Assembly (NCBI GenBank): GCA_020438525.1
Contig: JAGQUL010000335.1
Span: 1-5,506 of the forward strand
Reading direction: 5' to 3'
DNA length: 5,506 bases
DNA from: Thermoleophilia bacterium
GTDB lineage: Bacteria; Actinomycetota; Thermoleophilia; Gaiellales; SKUG01
The notes under the pieces are model-generated. The model saw nothing but the letters and a program-made list of their open reading frames with translations, was not told the origin of the DNA and did not search any database. The translations under genes and the position numbers were made by a program. This document shows positions 1 through 5,506 of this stretch, piece by piece (the stretch's first letter is position 1; the number at the start of each line of letters is the position of its first letter).

Positions 1-403
1 GATCCTGCGCGCGGGCCTGGGCATGGTCGACGGCGTGCTGCGCATGGTTCCCGTCGCGCGAATCGGCCACATCGGCCTGTACCGCGACGAGGAGACCCTC
101 GAGCCGGTCACCTACTACGAGAAGCTGCCCGACGACATGGCGCATCGCGACGTGCTGGTGCTCGATCCGATGCTGGCGACCGGTGGCTCGGTCACGGTCG
201 CGGTCGACAAGATCAAGCAGGCCGGCGCGACGCGCATCAAGATGCTCGCCATCCTCGCGGCGCCCGAGGGCATCGCGCGGCTGCAGGCCGATCACCCCGA
301 CGTGGACATCTACGTCGCGGGCATCGACGAGCGCCTCAACGAGAAGGGCTACATCCTTCCCGGCCTGGGCGACGCGGGCGACCGTCTGTTCGGCACTGCC
401 TGA
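1..403 (+). CDS. upp: Uracil phosphoribosyltransferase, 5'-truncated by the window edge
   Basis: The enzyme joins uracil to PRPP to give UMP and diphosphate, the main uracil salvage step, in the cytoplasm. The reading frame is open from base 2 to the TGA at 401-403, giving 133 residues of a family usually near 208, so about the first 75 residues lie outside the window. The visible part begins ILRAGLGM, a conserved Upp stretch. It contains the PRPP-binding loop DPMLATGGS (bases 167-193) and ends with the uracil-binding signature [12 protein letters not shown] followed by RLFGTA, the family's usual C-terminus. Spacing between these motifs is as expected and nothing is broken. An AEC-type permease gene starts 9 bases downstream on the same strand and could be co-transcribed. 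The identification is from motif recognition and remembered similarity to E. coli Upp; the upstream start and promoter are not visible. Confidence 0.97.
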   Translation, partial: ILRAGLGMVDGVLRMVPVARIGHIGLYRDEETLEPVTYYEKLPDDMAHRDVLVLDPMLATGGSVTVAVDKIKQAGATRIKMLAILAAPEGIARLQADHPDVDIYVAGIDERLNEKGYILPGLGDAGDRLFGTA

Positions 404-412
404 TCCGCAACC

Positions 413-1333
413 GTGTACGTCCTCGCGCTGTTTGCGGCGTGCTTCGCGCTCGGCGCGAGGCGACAGCTGCGTGACCCTGCCGGCGCGGCACGGCTGCGCA
501 GCCGGGTCTGGGGCGCGAACGTCGCGATCCTGATCCCGATCGCGATCATCTACGCGGCCACCACGATCCGGGTCGATGCAGCGCTCGCCGCGGCGTTCGC
601 ATGCGGCGTGGCCGCGTGGTGGCTCACCGTCGGCGTGTCGCTGGCATATGCACGGATCGTCGAGCCCGGCGATCGGCGCGCACGTGGCGCGATCGCGATG
701 TCGGCTGCCTTTCCCAACACGATCTTCCTGGGGTTCCCGCTGGCGCATCTCGCGTATGGAACGCCGGGGCTGCAGGTCGCGGTGGTGTACGACGTGATCG
801 GGCCGATCGTCCCTGCGGTCGTGCTGTCGACCGCGATCGCGCAGTCGCACGCGGGAACGGCCGTGGCGGATCGTGCGACGGCGCGCGACGTGCTGCTCGG
901 CATCCTGCGCAGCCCACCGACGATCGCGATGCTCGTCGGCGTGCTCGTGCGGGTGGCAGTGCTCGACCAGCCACTGGAGCTGGAGGTGGTCGGTGGACTG
1001 ATCGGCCCCGTTGCCGGCGCCACGGGTTTCGTTGCGGCAGGACTGTCGATCCCGCTGCAGCAGCTGGCGCACGTCGGGCGTGAGGTTGCACAGGTCGGCG
1101 GCGCGATCGTCGTCCGCATGGTGGTGGCCCCGGCGCTGCTCGCACTGACCGGACTCGCGACCGGGGTATCGATTCCGCACGTGCTGCTGCTGGTGAGCGC
1201 GATGCCCACGGCGATCCATGCGCTCGTGATCGCGCGCGAACACGACCTGCAGACCGAGGTCGTGCGACTGGCGATCCTGGCATCGACGGCGATTGCGATC
1301 GTCGTCGTGCCGCTGTTCACGCTCGTGCGCTGA
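413..1333 (+). CDS. AEC (auxin efflux carrier) family permease
   Basis: A 306-residue, very hydrophobic inner-membrane protein. The family-typical motif is FPNTIFLGFPL at residues 100-110, with an N-x-x-F-x-G-x-P-L core. Near the C-terminus SAMPTAIHALVIARE matches the conserved MP-T-A-x-x-x-x-x-x-A-x-x segment of AEC proteins. About nine or ten membrane segments can be placed, roughly at 2-14, 36-52, 57-80, 92-115, 122-142, 168-184, 190-215, 228-250, 253-275 and 284-303. The length is normal, though the N-terminus is short before the first loop. The start is GTG at 413. No earlier start is possible, because the upp TGA at 401 is in the same frame. No clear Shine-Dalgarno precedes it, so coupling to upp translation is likely. 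Bacterial AEC members carry small carboxylates such as malate or malonate, or other anions; the substrate cannot be read here. A role in uracil uptake because of upp is only a guess. Confidence 0.85.
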   Translation: MYVLALFAACFALGARRQLRDPAGAARLRSRVWGANVAILIPIAIIYAATTIRVDAALAAAFACGVAAWWLTVGVSLAYARIVEPGDRRARGAIAMSAAFPNTIFLGFPLAHLAYGTPGLQVAVVYDVIGPIVPAVVLSTAIAQSHAGTAVADRATARDVLLGILRSPPTIAMLVGVLVRVAVLDQPLELEVVGGLIGPVAGATGFVAAGLSIPLQQLAHVGREVAQVGGAIVVRMVVAPALLALTGLATGVSIPHVLLLVSAMPTAIHALVIAREHDLQTEVVRLAILASTAIAIVVVPLFTLVR

Positions 1334-1858
1334 TCAGCGCGACGACGACGCGAGCTCGCCGAGCAGGCGGACCTGCTCGTCCGCGGAGACCAGGCCGGCC
1401 GCTCGTCGCGCGTCGATCTCGTCGCGTGCCGCGACGCTCCACGCCGATTCGAGCTGCGCGAGGCGCTGCTCGTCGGCAGGTGCGGGATCGTCGGACCCGG
1501 CGACGAGCGCCTGCTGCTCGAGCAGCGCAGCGCGCGCCTCGAGTCGAATCGCCAGGAATCGTCGCGAATCCTGGAAGTGGTGGTCCGGTGGCCAGCGATC
1601 GATCGAAGCCGCGGTCTCGCGCAGCCTGCGCGCGGCGTGCACCGCGTCGCACTCGATCGACACGGTGCATCGTCCTTCGGCCTGCATCGCCGCCTGGATC
1701 CGCACCTGTTCGCCGGCGATCGTGGGATCTGCGGACACGGAGTGCGTCTGCCCGTTCGCCTCGGCCCGGGTCTGCTGCCCGGTATCGATCACGGCCACGA
1801 CCAGTCCCGCCGTGGCCAGCGCGATGACGGGAGCGACGATGAGGCGACGAAGCTGCAT
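1334..1858 (-). CDS. Hypothetical membrane-anchored or exported alpha-helical protein
   Basis: I do not recognise this 174-residue protein. It begins MQLRRL and then has a hydrophobic stretch at about residues 6-24, which looks like a signal anchor or an uncleaved signal peptide; there is no lipobox cysteine. The rest should lie outside the membrane. Residues 50-118 and 128-170 are rich in Ala, Arg, Glu and Gln and probably helical. Two cysteines, C64 and C70 in RCTVSIEC, could form a disulfide. A central RWPPDHHFQDSRRF segment (88-101) is the least generic part. Third codon positions are strongly G/C in this frame and the composition is balanced, unlike the Ser/Arg-rich opposite frames, so I take it as a real gene. 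The ATG at 1858 has no good Shine-Dalgarno and no in-frame start lies just upstream. It converges on the AEC gene with zero spacing and diverges from the WecA-like gene. Function is unknown. Confidence 0.7.
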   Translation of the reverse strand: MQLRRLIVAPVIALATAGLVVAVIDTGQQTRAEANGQTHSVSADPTIAGEQVRIQAAMQAEGRCTVSIECDAVHAARRLRETAASIDRWPPDHHFQDSRRFLAIRLEARAALLEQQALVAGSDDPAPADEQRLAQLESAWSVAARDEIDARRAAGLVSADEQVRLLGELASSSR

Positions 1859-1899
1859 GTGGGAGGTGCATCGGTCGTTGGCGGGTCCGGCTTGATGCC
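1859..1899. promoter_or_regulatory. 41-bp divergent gap between the hypothetical gene and wecA
   Basis: This is the only non-coding space between two divergent genes, so any promoters must sit here or inside the neighbouring coding ends. I found no convincing -35/-10 pair on either strand. The best purine tract on the plus strand, GGGAGG at 1861-1866, is about 33 bases before the ATG at 1900, too far to serve it. A 7-base direct repeat, GATGCCA, occurs at 1894-1900 and 1909-1915, which could be chance. The short spacing would suit leaderless or near-leaderless transcripts, but that is inference. Confidence 0.3.
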
Positions 1900-3120
1900 A
1901 TGACGCCGGATGCCACCGGTAGCATGCGGGGCATGGACGGGTTGTTCGACCCCCTGTACCGGTCGGCCTGGTGGGCCGGACTGGCTGCTGCCGCGATTGC
2001 GTGGCTGCTCGTGCCGATCGTGCGGCGCGCTGCGGTCCGCTGGGGCGTGGTCGTGGAACCGTCTTCAGACCGGCGCATCCACGAGCGGGCCACCCCGCTG
2101 CTCGGCGGTGTGGCGATGCTGGTCGCGATCGTCACGTCGACGATCGTGTTCGTCGACTGGCGCGACCTTGCCGGGCTTGCCCTGCTCAACCAGCGCCAGC
2201 TCGCGGTCACGCTGCTGTGCGCGGTGGCGATCTGCCTGCTCGGGGCGCTCGACGACGCGCTCGAGCTCTCGTGGCGATCGAAGCTGCTCGGACAGGTCGG
2301 GGTCGCGCTCGCCGTGGTGCTGCTGCCGCTCGTGGGGCTGCCGGCAGGCCTGGACCCGGGGCAGGCGCCGCTGGTCGTGGAGCGTCTCGACCTGCCGTTC
2401 GTGCACCCGATCGAGCTGCCGATGTGGCTCGGCGTGGCGCTCGTGGTGTTCTGGATCGTCGCAGTGATGAACATGCTCAACTTCATCGACGGCGTGGACG
2501 GGCTGGCGGCGGGGCAGGCGGCGATCATCGCGGCGACGTTCGCGATCATCGCTGCCAGCTACTCCCGCATCGGCATCGCGGTGCTCGCCGCGGCGACGAG
2601 CGGGGCGGCGCTCGGGTTCCTTCCGCACAACTGGCGCCGCGGCGGTGCGAAGATCTTCATGGGCGACTCCGGATCGATGCTGCTGGGATTCCTGCTGGCG
2701 GTGATCAGCGTGCAGGGCGTGCTCAAGACGACTGCTGCGATCAGCCTCGTGATCCCGCTCGCCCTGCTGGCAGTTCCGATCCTCGACACGTCGTTCGTCG
2801 TGCTCAAGCGGCTCAAGTACGGGGTGTCGATCGCACATCCCGATCGCTGGCACCTGCACCACCGACTGCTGAACATCGGGCTGTCGCCCCGACGGGTCGC
2901 CGCGACACTCTGGGCCTGGACCGCGGCGATGAGCTCCGTCGCGCTCGCCCTGCGCTTCGTCGACTACGGCAACTCGAACGACTGGAACACGAGCGGCCTG
3001 GTCGTGCTGGGCATCGTGGTGGCGGGAGCGCTCGCCGTGACGGTGTTCCTCGCCGTGCAGCTCGAGATCATCAAGAGCCGGCGCGTTCGCGAGCGGAACC
3101 GTCGCGCAGGCGCGCCATGA
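1900..3120 (+). CDS. wecA: WecA/TagO-like undecaprenyl-phosphate sugar-1-phosphate transferase (MraY/WecA superfamily)
   Basis: This integral membrane enzyme moves a sugar-1-phosphate, probably GlcNAc-1-P from UDP-GlcNAc, onto undecaprenyl (or decaprenyl) phosphate, the first step of lipid-linked envelope glycan synthesis. At 406 residues it has the family's usual polytopic layout. The motifs appear in order: DRRIHERATPLLGG (57-70), the Mg-binding ALDDALEL (116-123; D118, D119), NMLNFIDGVDGLAAG (191-205), KIFMGDSGS (251-259) and HPDRWHLHHRL (313-323). The HLHHRL sequence separates WecA/TagO types from MraY. The C-terminus is basic. ATGs at 1900, 1924 and 1933 (residues 1, 9, 12) are all possible starts and none has a good Shine-Dalgarno; the first membrane segment begins near residue 23, so the later starts would also work. 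The 3' end overlaps the convergent acetyltransferase gene by 50 bases. Sugar specificity is inferred from the family. Confidence 0.93.
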   Translation: MTPDATGSMRGMDGLFDPLYRSAWWAGLAAAAIAWLLVPIVRRAAVRWGVVVEPSSDRRIHERATPLLGGVAMLVAIVTSTIVFVDWRDLAGLALLNQRQLAVTLLCAVAICLLGALDDALELSWRSKLLGQVGVALAVVLLPLVGLPAGLDPGQAPLVVERLDLPFVHPIELPMWLGVALVVFWIVAVMNMLNFIDGVDGLAAGQAAIIAATFAIIAASYSRIGIAVLAAATSGAALGFLPHNWRRGGAKIFMGDSGSMLLGFLLAVISVQGVLKTTAAISLVIPLALLAVPILDTSFVVLKRLKYGVSIAHPDRWHLHHRLLNIGLSPRRVAATLWAWTAAMSSVALALRFVDYGNSNDWNTSGLVVLGIVVAGALAVTVFLAVQLEIIKSRRVRERNRRAGAP

Positions 3121-3640
3121 CGTGCGCGTCGACGTACTCGCCGTCGCGGAAGGTGTCGTGGCGGAGGGTTCCCTCGATCTCGAAGCCGAACTTGCGGTAG
3201 AGCGCGATCGCGGGCTCGTTGTCGACGTAGACGTCCAGGTGCACGCGCGTGACCTGCCACCAGTTGTCGGCCACGTCGAGCAGCGCGGCGAGCAGTGCGG
3301 TTCCCACGCCGCGCCCCTGCCAGTCGTCGCGCACCGACATGCCGAGCGCGGCCGAGTGGATGCGCCGCGGGCGTGTGTTGCGGTGGAGTCCGGCGTTGCC
3401 GATCGGTTCCCCGCCATCGAGCGGCTCGGCGACGACGAAGCACGTGTTCACGTCGGTGAACGTGAATCGCTCGCGTCGGAGTGCATGTGGGGTGTAGGGA
3501 AGCTGCAGCGTGCCGCGAACGACGCCCGGATCGGACATCGTCCGGCTGATCGCGGGGACGTCCTCCGGCTCGGCGGCGCGGATTCGCACGCCGGCCCGGG
3601 CGGCGGCTGCGACTGGATCGATCGTGGTTGCATCGGGCAT
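3071..3640 (-). CDS. GNAT-family N-acetyltransferase, YhhY-like
   Basis: A 189-residue cytoplasmic acetyl-CoA-dependent acetyltransferase with one GNAT domain at about residues 18-178. The acetyl-CoA loop is VRDDWQGRGVGTALL (103-117), with Q108-G109-R110-G111-V112-G113. The later segment VYVDNEPAIALYRKFGFEIE (137-156) is the usual GNAT beta5/alpha4 region. The domain closely resembles what I recall of E. coli YhhY, including TLQLPYTP (44-51), RPRRIHSA, DNW, FGFEIEGTLR and DGEYVDAHVMARL. YhhY is reported to acetylate certain amino acids, so a small-molecule amine substrate is plausible here but not shown. I chose ATG 3640 because GAAGAGG lies 6 bases upstream and a predicted -10 sits further up. 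An in-frame ATG at 3730 would add 30 residues, has no Shine-Dalgarno, and would lie upstream of that promoter. The last 11 residues extend beyond the usual MAR-L end and come from sequence shared with the end of the WecA-like gene. Confidence 0.9.
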   Translation of the reverse strand: MPDATTIDPVAAAARAGVRIRAAEPEDVPAISRTMSDPGVVRGTLQLPYTPHALRRERFTFTDVNTCFVVAEPLDGGEPIGNAGLHRNTRPRRIHSAALGMSVRDDWQGRGVGTALLAALLDVADNWWQVTRVHLDVYVDNEPAIALYRKFGFEIEGTLRHDTFRDGEYVDAHVMARLRDGSARERAGS

Positions 3641-3646
3641 CGTGGG

Positions 3647-3653
3647 CCTCTTC
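3647..3653 (-). promoter_or_regulatory. Ribosome binding site deciding the acetyltransferase start
   Basis: On the minus strand GAAGAGG lies 6 bases before the ATG at 3640, which is good Shine-Dalgarno spacing. The competing upstream ATG at 3730 has no comparable purine tract. This site is the main reason for choosing the 189-residue product over a 219-residue one. Confidence 0.6.
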
Positions 3654-3666
3654 GTCGGATCGAGTG

Positions 3667-3672
3667 ATGATA
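3667..3672 (-). promoter_or_regulatory. Putative -10 element for the acetyltransferase gene
   Basis: TATCAT on the minus strand matches five of six bases of the TATAAT consensus, in a GC-rich region where such A/T runs are scarce. Transcription would start near A3660, giving a leader of about 20 bases that contains the Shine-Dalgarno at 3653-3647. No good -35 is visible at 16-19 bases; the region reads only as weak matches such as GCCACA. This is prediction only. Confidence 0.35.
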
Positions 3673-3674
3673 CC

Positions 3675-3691
3675 GGCAGGTTCGCCCTGCC
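3675..3691. repeat. Short inverted repeat GGCAGG-N5-CCTGCC, possible operator
   Basis: A perfect 6-bp inverted repeat around a 5-base loop (TTCGC) sits in the gap between the divergent acetyltransferase and PGPGW-protein genes. After one mismatch, two further base pairs extend it. It lies immediately upstream of the putative minus-strand -10, within the expected -35/-10 spacer, where a regulator would block transcription. It is short enough to be chance in GC-rich DNA. Confidence 0.3.
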
Positions 3692-3713
3692 TGTGGCCGT
3701 TGCGCATGCAATC

Positions 3714-4256
3714 ATGTCGATCGTGGACATGCCGAGCGGATCGGACGGGGACTCCAGCGGGACGGAACAGGATCCTGCCCACGAGACGTGGCGCGGACGC
3801 CGCAGGCGACGCCGTCGATTCCTCGACCGCTACGAGCGGCGGCTCGCCGAGCGACGCGCCGGCAAGCACCACCCGCTCAAGCGCCCGATCCGGGTGACGA
3901 TCGGCGTGCTGCTGATTCTGTTTGGCGTGGCGATCGGGTGGCTTCCCGGTCCCGGCTTCGTGATCTTCGCGTTCCCGGGAGCACTCCTGATCGCAAGCGA
4001 GTGGCGCAAGGCTGCGCTGCTGATGGATCGGGTCGAGCACGAAACCGTTCCGTGGATTCGCCGCGTACGCGCCAAGCTTCGTGGAGGGCCGCGTCCCGAG
4101 TGGGTGGAGGAGGACCCTGCGTTCTGGGGCGTGTGGCAGGAACGACGCGACGGATCGATCGCCGACACCGGCGAGCGACGACGACGCGCCGACGCGGTCG
4201 CCGATGCGAGTGACGGCGACGACGGCAGCGCCGAGGCCGAGGCGCACTCGGCCTGA
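3714..4256 (+). CDS. PGPGW-type small membrane protein (TIGR02611-like), function unknown
   Basis: A 180-residue protein if it starts at ATG 3714. ATG 3729 (175 residues) is equally possible, and neither has a clear Shine-Dalgarno. An acidic and polar N-terminus leads into a strongly basic stretch, with seven successive Arg at about 29-35. A hydrophobic region follows at about 61-95, split by the motif WLPGPGF (76-82). This matches the family of putative transmembrane proteins named for the PGPGW motif, here with Phe in place of the last Trp, followed by FPGALLIASEWRKA. It probably makes two membrane helices or a hairpin with both ends cytoplasmic, given the many Arg/Lys residues on both sides. 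The C-terminal 80 residues are charged and end in a low-complexity Asp/Gly/Ala/Glu tail. The family has no established role. It converges with atpC across a strong hairpin and is divergent from the acetyltransferase gene. Confidence 0.8.
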   Translation: MSIVDMPSGSDGDSSGTEQDPAHETWRGRRRRRRRFLDRYERRLAERRAGKHHPLKRPIRVTIGVLLILFGVAIGWLPGPGFVIFAFPGALLIASEWRKAALLMDRVEHETVPWIRRVRAKLRGGPRPEWVEEDPAFWGVWQERRDGSIADTGERRRRADAVADASDGDDGSAEAEAHSA

Positions 4257-4278
4257 CCGCCGCGGCCCGGCTGGAACG

Positions 4279-4315
4279 ACGACGCCCGCGTGGCCGGAGC
4301 CGACGCGGGCGTCGT
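4279..4315. terminator. Perfect 13-bp hairpin, likely bidirectional terminator
   Basis: ACGACGCCCGCGT at 4279-4291 and its exact reverse complement at 4303-4315 enclose an 11-base loop, GGCCGGAGCCG, which could itself pair GGC with GCC. It lies in the 82 bases between the stop codons of the plus-strand PGPGW gene and the minus-strand atpC, where a shared terminator is expected. Neither side has a real T-run, only GATTCG on the plus strand and CGTTCC on the minus strand. This is common for terminators in high-GC actinobacteria, and Rho may contribute. Confidence 0.75.
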
Positions 4316-4338
4316 GATTCGTCGGATGTCGCGGGGCG

Positions 4339-4761
4339 CTACTCGCTGAACTTCGCGCGGAAGCCCTGCAGGTGCTCGCCCCATGCGATGTCGCGGCGGG
4401 CGAGCTTTGCAGCGGACTCGTCGTCGCCCGCAGCCTCGAGCTTCGCCTTGCCCTCGCTCACCAGCTGCGCCGCCCATGCCTCGTCGAGATCCTCGAGCGC
4501 GACGGCTTCCTCGACCACGACGGTGGCAGTGGAGTTGGACGCCTGTGCGAAGCCTTCCTCGGTCGCCCAGGTCTTCCAGGTGCCGTCCTCGAGCTCGACG
4601 CGGACGTGCCCGAGCTTGAGGTCGGCCACGACCGGTGAACGGCGCGCGAGGATGCCCATGTGGCCGCCCGCGCTGGTCAGCTCGAGCTCGCGCACGTCAC
4701 CCTCGAACAGCACGCCCTGAGGCGTGACGACCTTGGTCGGGAACGGGGTGTAGTTCGACAT
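4339..4761 (-). CDS. atpC: F1Fo ATP synthase epsilon subunit
   Basis: The epsilon subunit sits at the foot of the F1 central stalk, couples F1 to the c-ring and often damps ATP hydrolysis. The 140-residue product has the family's usual size. The N-terminal beta-sandwich (about 7-85) contains VVTPQGVLFEGDVRELEL, then GGHMGILARRSPVVADLKLG and a glycine-containing turn near EDGTW. The C-terminal part (about 86-138) is Ala/Glu-rich and helical, as expected for the two-helix domain. Two details differ from the textbook pattern. The usual P-x-H in the GxLPxHxP loop reads ARR (39-41). The position corresponding to the ATP-binding motif (I/L)DxxRA reads LDEAWA (92-97). The start ATG follows the atpD stop by one base (TGACATG), the normal atpD-atpC order, which suggests coupled translation. 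The gene ends 24 bases beyond the terminator hairpin. Confidence 0.95.
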   Translation of the reverse strand: MSNYTPFPTKVVTPQGVLFEGDVRELELTSAGGHMGILARRSPVVADLKLGHVRVELEDGTWKTWATEEGFAQASNSTATVVVEEAVALEDLDEAWAAQLVSEGKAKLEAAGDDESAAKLARRDIAWGEHLQGFRAKFSE

Positions 4762-4762
4762 G

Positions 4763-5506
<744 letters not shown>

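Noticed and set aside
685..845. GCGATCGC octamers reminiscent of cyanobacterial HIP1
   Set aside because: At least two occur inside the permease gene, but GATCG-type words are common throughout this GC-rich sequence from Ile-Ala and similar codon pairs; nothing else suggests a cyanobacterium.
1339..1352. 14-base repeat GCGACGACGACGCG, found again at 4175-4188
   Set aside because: It is a GAC trinucleotide run in two coding ends (Ser or Arg/Asp codons) and not a dispersed element.
1293..1903. Plus-strand open frames (up to 200 codons) opposite the hypothetical gene
   Set aside because: Their products are Ser/Arg/Cys-rich with no signal or domain, while the minus-strand frame has balanced composition, G/C-rich third positions and a coherent hydrophobic N-terminus.
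1879..1925. Possible plus-strand promoter before wecA (TTGGCG or TTGATG with TAGCAT at 1920-1925)
   Set aside because: The spacings do not fit 16-19 bases, and the -10 candidate lies inside the annotated start region.
1317..2549. 410-codon minus-strand open frame
   Set aside because: Low-complexity Ser/Thr/Arg-rich translation that spans parts of three better-supported genes on both strands; no motif supports it.
1971..3200. 409-codon plus-strand open frame inside the WecA-like gene
   Set aside because: It is the Arg/Ala-rich alternative frame of a gene with all catalytic motifs in its own frame.
2065..3417. 450-codon open frame on the minus strand opposite the WecA-like gene
   Set aside because: It runs antisense through a well-identified gene, is dominated by Arg, His, Asp and Glu, has no domain I recognise, and also crosses the acetyltransferase gene in the wrong frame. 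It is a by-product of high GC.
2964..4247. 427-codon minus-strand open frame across the acetyltransferase and PGPGW genes
   Set aside because: It is out of frame with the GNAT motifs and antisense to the PGPGW gene; the composition is Arg/His/Pro-rich.

Overview
This is a roughly 70% GC stretch of ordinary bacterial chromosome with very strong G/C preference at third codon positions. The high GC, the PGPGW-type membrane protein and the combination of upp, a WecA/TagO-type transferase and the atp operon point to a high-GC actinobacterium. A deep-branching class such as Thermoleophilia is possible, but no gene here fixes the taxon.

Layout, left to right: (1) 1-403, the 3' two-thirds of upp (uracil phosphoribosyltransferase, + strand). 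(2) 413-1333, an AEC-family permease on the same strand, 9 bases after upp. (3) 1334-1858, a minus-strand gene for an unrecognised membrane-anchored or exported protein; its stop codon directly abuts the permease stop. (4) 1900-3120, a plus-strand WecA/TagO-like polyprenyl-phosphate sugar-1-phosphate transferase, divergent from (3) across 41 bases. (5) 3071-3640, a minus-strand YhhY-like GNAT acetyltransferase whose 3' end overlaps (4) by 50 bases. (6) 3714-4256, a plus-strand PGPGW-type small membrane protein, divergent from (5). (7) A perfect 13-bp hairpin at 4279-4315, the likely bidirectional terminator. (8) 4339-4761 and 4763-5506, atpC and the 3' half of atpD on the minus strand, the tail of the F1Fo ATP synthase operon.

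The genes do not form one pathway. upp is pyrimidine salvage, wecA starts lipid-linked glycan assembly for the envelope, atpDC is energy conversion, and the rest are a permease, an acetyltransferase and two small membrane proteins. upp, wecA-type genes and atp genes are neighbours in several Gram-positive lineages, so this may be a rearranged version of that cluster with atp pointing the other way.

I see no mobile element, CRISPR array, tRNA, rRNA or evident new multi-gene system. The points worth a second look are the very tight convergent gene ends, the unrecognised 174-residue protein, a short palindrome over a predicted promoter, and altered motifs in the epsilon subunit.
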